Notes under the pieces: model-generated
Told to the model about the DNA's origin: nothing
The model's database searches: none
Seen by the model: the letters and a program-made list of their open reading frames with translations, nothing else
Source: Candidatus Parcubacteria bacterium
GTDB lineage: Bacteria; Patescibacteriota; Minisyncoccia; Phycocordibacterales; SBAW01
DNA length: 6,359 bases
NCBI GenBank assembly: GCA_019661855.1
Contig: JAIFWM010000038.1
Span: 1-6,359 of the forward strand
Reading direction: 5' to 3'
Translations under genes and position numbers: made by a program
Shown here: one piece after another, positions 5,820 through 6,359 of the stretch
Layout: each line of letters opens with the position of its first letter
Position numbering within the stretch: position 1 is the first letter of the stretch

Positions 5820-6359
5820 AATACTTTGTTGCTATTGGATATGCTATTTTCTTAGACGGACTTCAGGCGGGTCTCTCATTTGCTCTCGCTGGTCTTTTTG
5901 CGAGCCCGGGCGTCATTCCCTTTGTGGGTCCACTTATTGCCGCAGTATCAATACCATTCGGTATTGCACTTGGATTTATTATAAATATTTGCCTTTCACT
6001 CACGATGGGGTCAGGACTTCTGCTTTTGCTAGTGCACCTGTGCGGATTTAAGTCATTGCAAAAATATATATTTGGTTCAATAGGTGATCTCATCCCTGGT
6101 TTAAATAATCTGCCATTTTGGACATTACTCACTATTGGCGTGTGCTGGAATCATGCCAAACAAAATGGGGTAGCTTGGAATCTTTCTCGCGTAGTCACGT
6201 CAGGCCGAATGGTACGAGTGCGTGAGATAATGGATACCAAAGAAAAAAACATGAACATGCCGGGAATTAAACAAGGAGTTGAGCGTTTTGGACTAGAGCA
6301 ATCAAATAGACCACAACCACAAGATGTGCGGGAACTTGAAAAGACTTCACGTTCACGTA
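5816..6359 (+). CDS. Multi-spanning membrane protein of the secretion-like operon (3' end outside window)
   Basis: Starts at the ATG that overlaps the VirB4 stop (ATGA, 5816-5819) and stays open to the right edge, giving at least 181 residues. The first 115 or so are strongly hydrophobic, with probable membrane segments at about 4-28, 32-60, 62-77 and 99-112. Polar residues sit inside the first segment (FLDGLQA), and DLIPGLNNLPFWTL (91-104) precedes the last. I recall similar small membrane proteins with a D-x-x-Q-A first helix and an IP-x-LN-x-LP motif downstream of VirB4 in Parcubacteria, but cannot name a family. From about residue 113 the protein becomes charged and soluble. The tight overlap implies translational coupling and a shared role in the membrane platform. 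Alternatives such as a VirB6-like channel fragment cannot be excluded. Confidence 0.75.
   Translation, partial: MKYFVAIGYAIFLDGLQAGLSFALAGLFASPGVIPFVGPLIAAVSIPFGIALGFIINICLSLTMGSGLLLLLVHLCGFKSLQKYIFGSIGDLIPGLNNLPFWTLLTIGVCWNHAKQNGVAWNLSRVVTSGRMVRVREIMDTKEKNMNMPGIKQGVERFGLEQSNRPQPQDVRELEKTSRSR

Larger units (their letters stand above)
2880..6359 (+). other. prgI - traC-N - virB4 - membrane protein operon
   Basis: Four plus-strand genes lie with gaps of +2, +4 and -4 bases and no hairpin plus T-run between them, so they are almost certainly one transcript, probably driven from the TATAAT at 2867. The order PrgI, N-domain protein, VirB4 is the core of a Gram-positive-type type IV secretion system. 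The operon continues past the window, where further channel or cell-wall components would be expected. Confidence 0.8.

Noticed and set aside
1..6359. CRISPR array, tRNA/rRNA, IS ends or integrase
   Set aside because: No regularly spaced direct repeats, cloverleaf-like segment, terminal inverted repeats or recombinase motifs were noticed, and nearly all bases are taken by the described genes.

Overview
The window looks like a chromosomal piece of a Candidate Phyla Radiation (Patescibacteria, probably Parcubacteria-type) bacterium. This rests on protein character: a PrgI-family membrane protein, a stand-alone TraC-N-like protein, a VirB4-like ATPase and a small multi-spanning membrane protein follow one another, beside a large VirD4-like ATPase. 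I recognise this arrangement as common in these small-genome lineages, but I could not run a search. TGA ends the VirB4-like gene and tryptophans are TGG, so the standard bacterial code (table 11) fits and TGA recoding does not. Base composition is moderate and looks even throughout.

Layout: (1) bases 2-112 are the last 36 codons of a plus-strand gene with a Pro/Ala/Ser/Thr-rich tail. (2) Bases 109-2829, minus strand, encode a 906-residue VirD4/TraG-like P-loop ATPase that shares a TTAA with the end of gene 1. (3) Bases 2830-2879 form a 50-base divergent promoter region with a -10-like box close to each start codon. (4) From 2880 to the right edge, plus strand, is a compact operon: PrgI-like protein (147 aa), 2-base gap, TraC-N-like protein (221 aa), 4-base gap, VirB4-like ATPase (607 aa), ATGA overlap, and a membrane protein still open at base 6359. 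No rRNA, tRNA, CRISPR array, insertion sequence or clear intrinsic terminator was seen.

Together the genes describe the cytoplasmic and inner-membrane energy core of a type IV secretion-like machine. The PrgI-like and terminal membrane proteins would form part of the membrane platform, VirB4 would power assembly or transport, the TraC-N-like protein would dock to it, and the VirD4-like ATPase would bind substrate (DNA or protein). No relaxase, VirB11, VirB8-10 or pilin gene is visible, so whether the machine conjugates, takes up DNA, builds an appendage or contacts a host cell cannot be decided here.

The points most worth a second look are the divergent promoters that seem to give leaderless mRNAs, the lack of a canonical Shine-Dalgarno at all five starts, the VirD4-like ATPase without a membrane anchor, and the VirB4 N-domain that appears both as a separate protein and within the ATPase.
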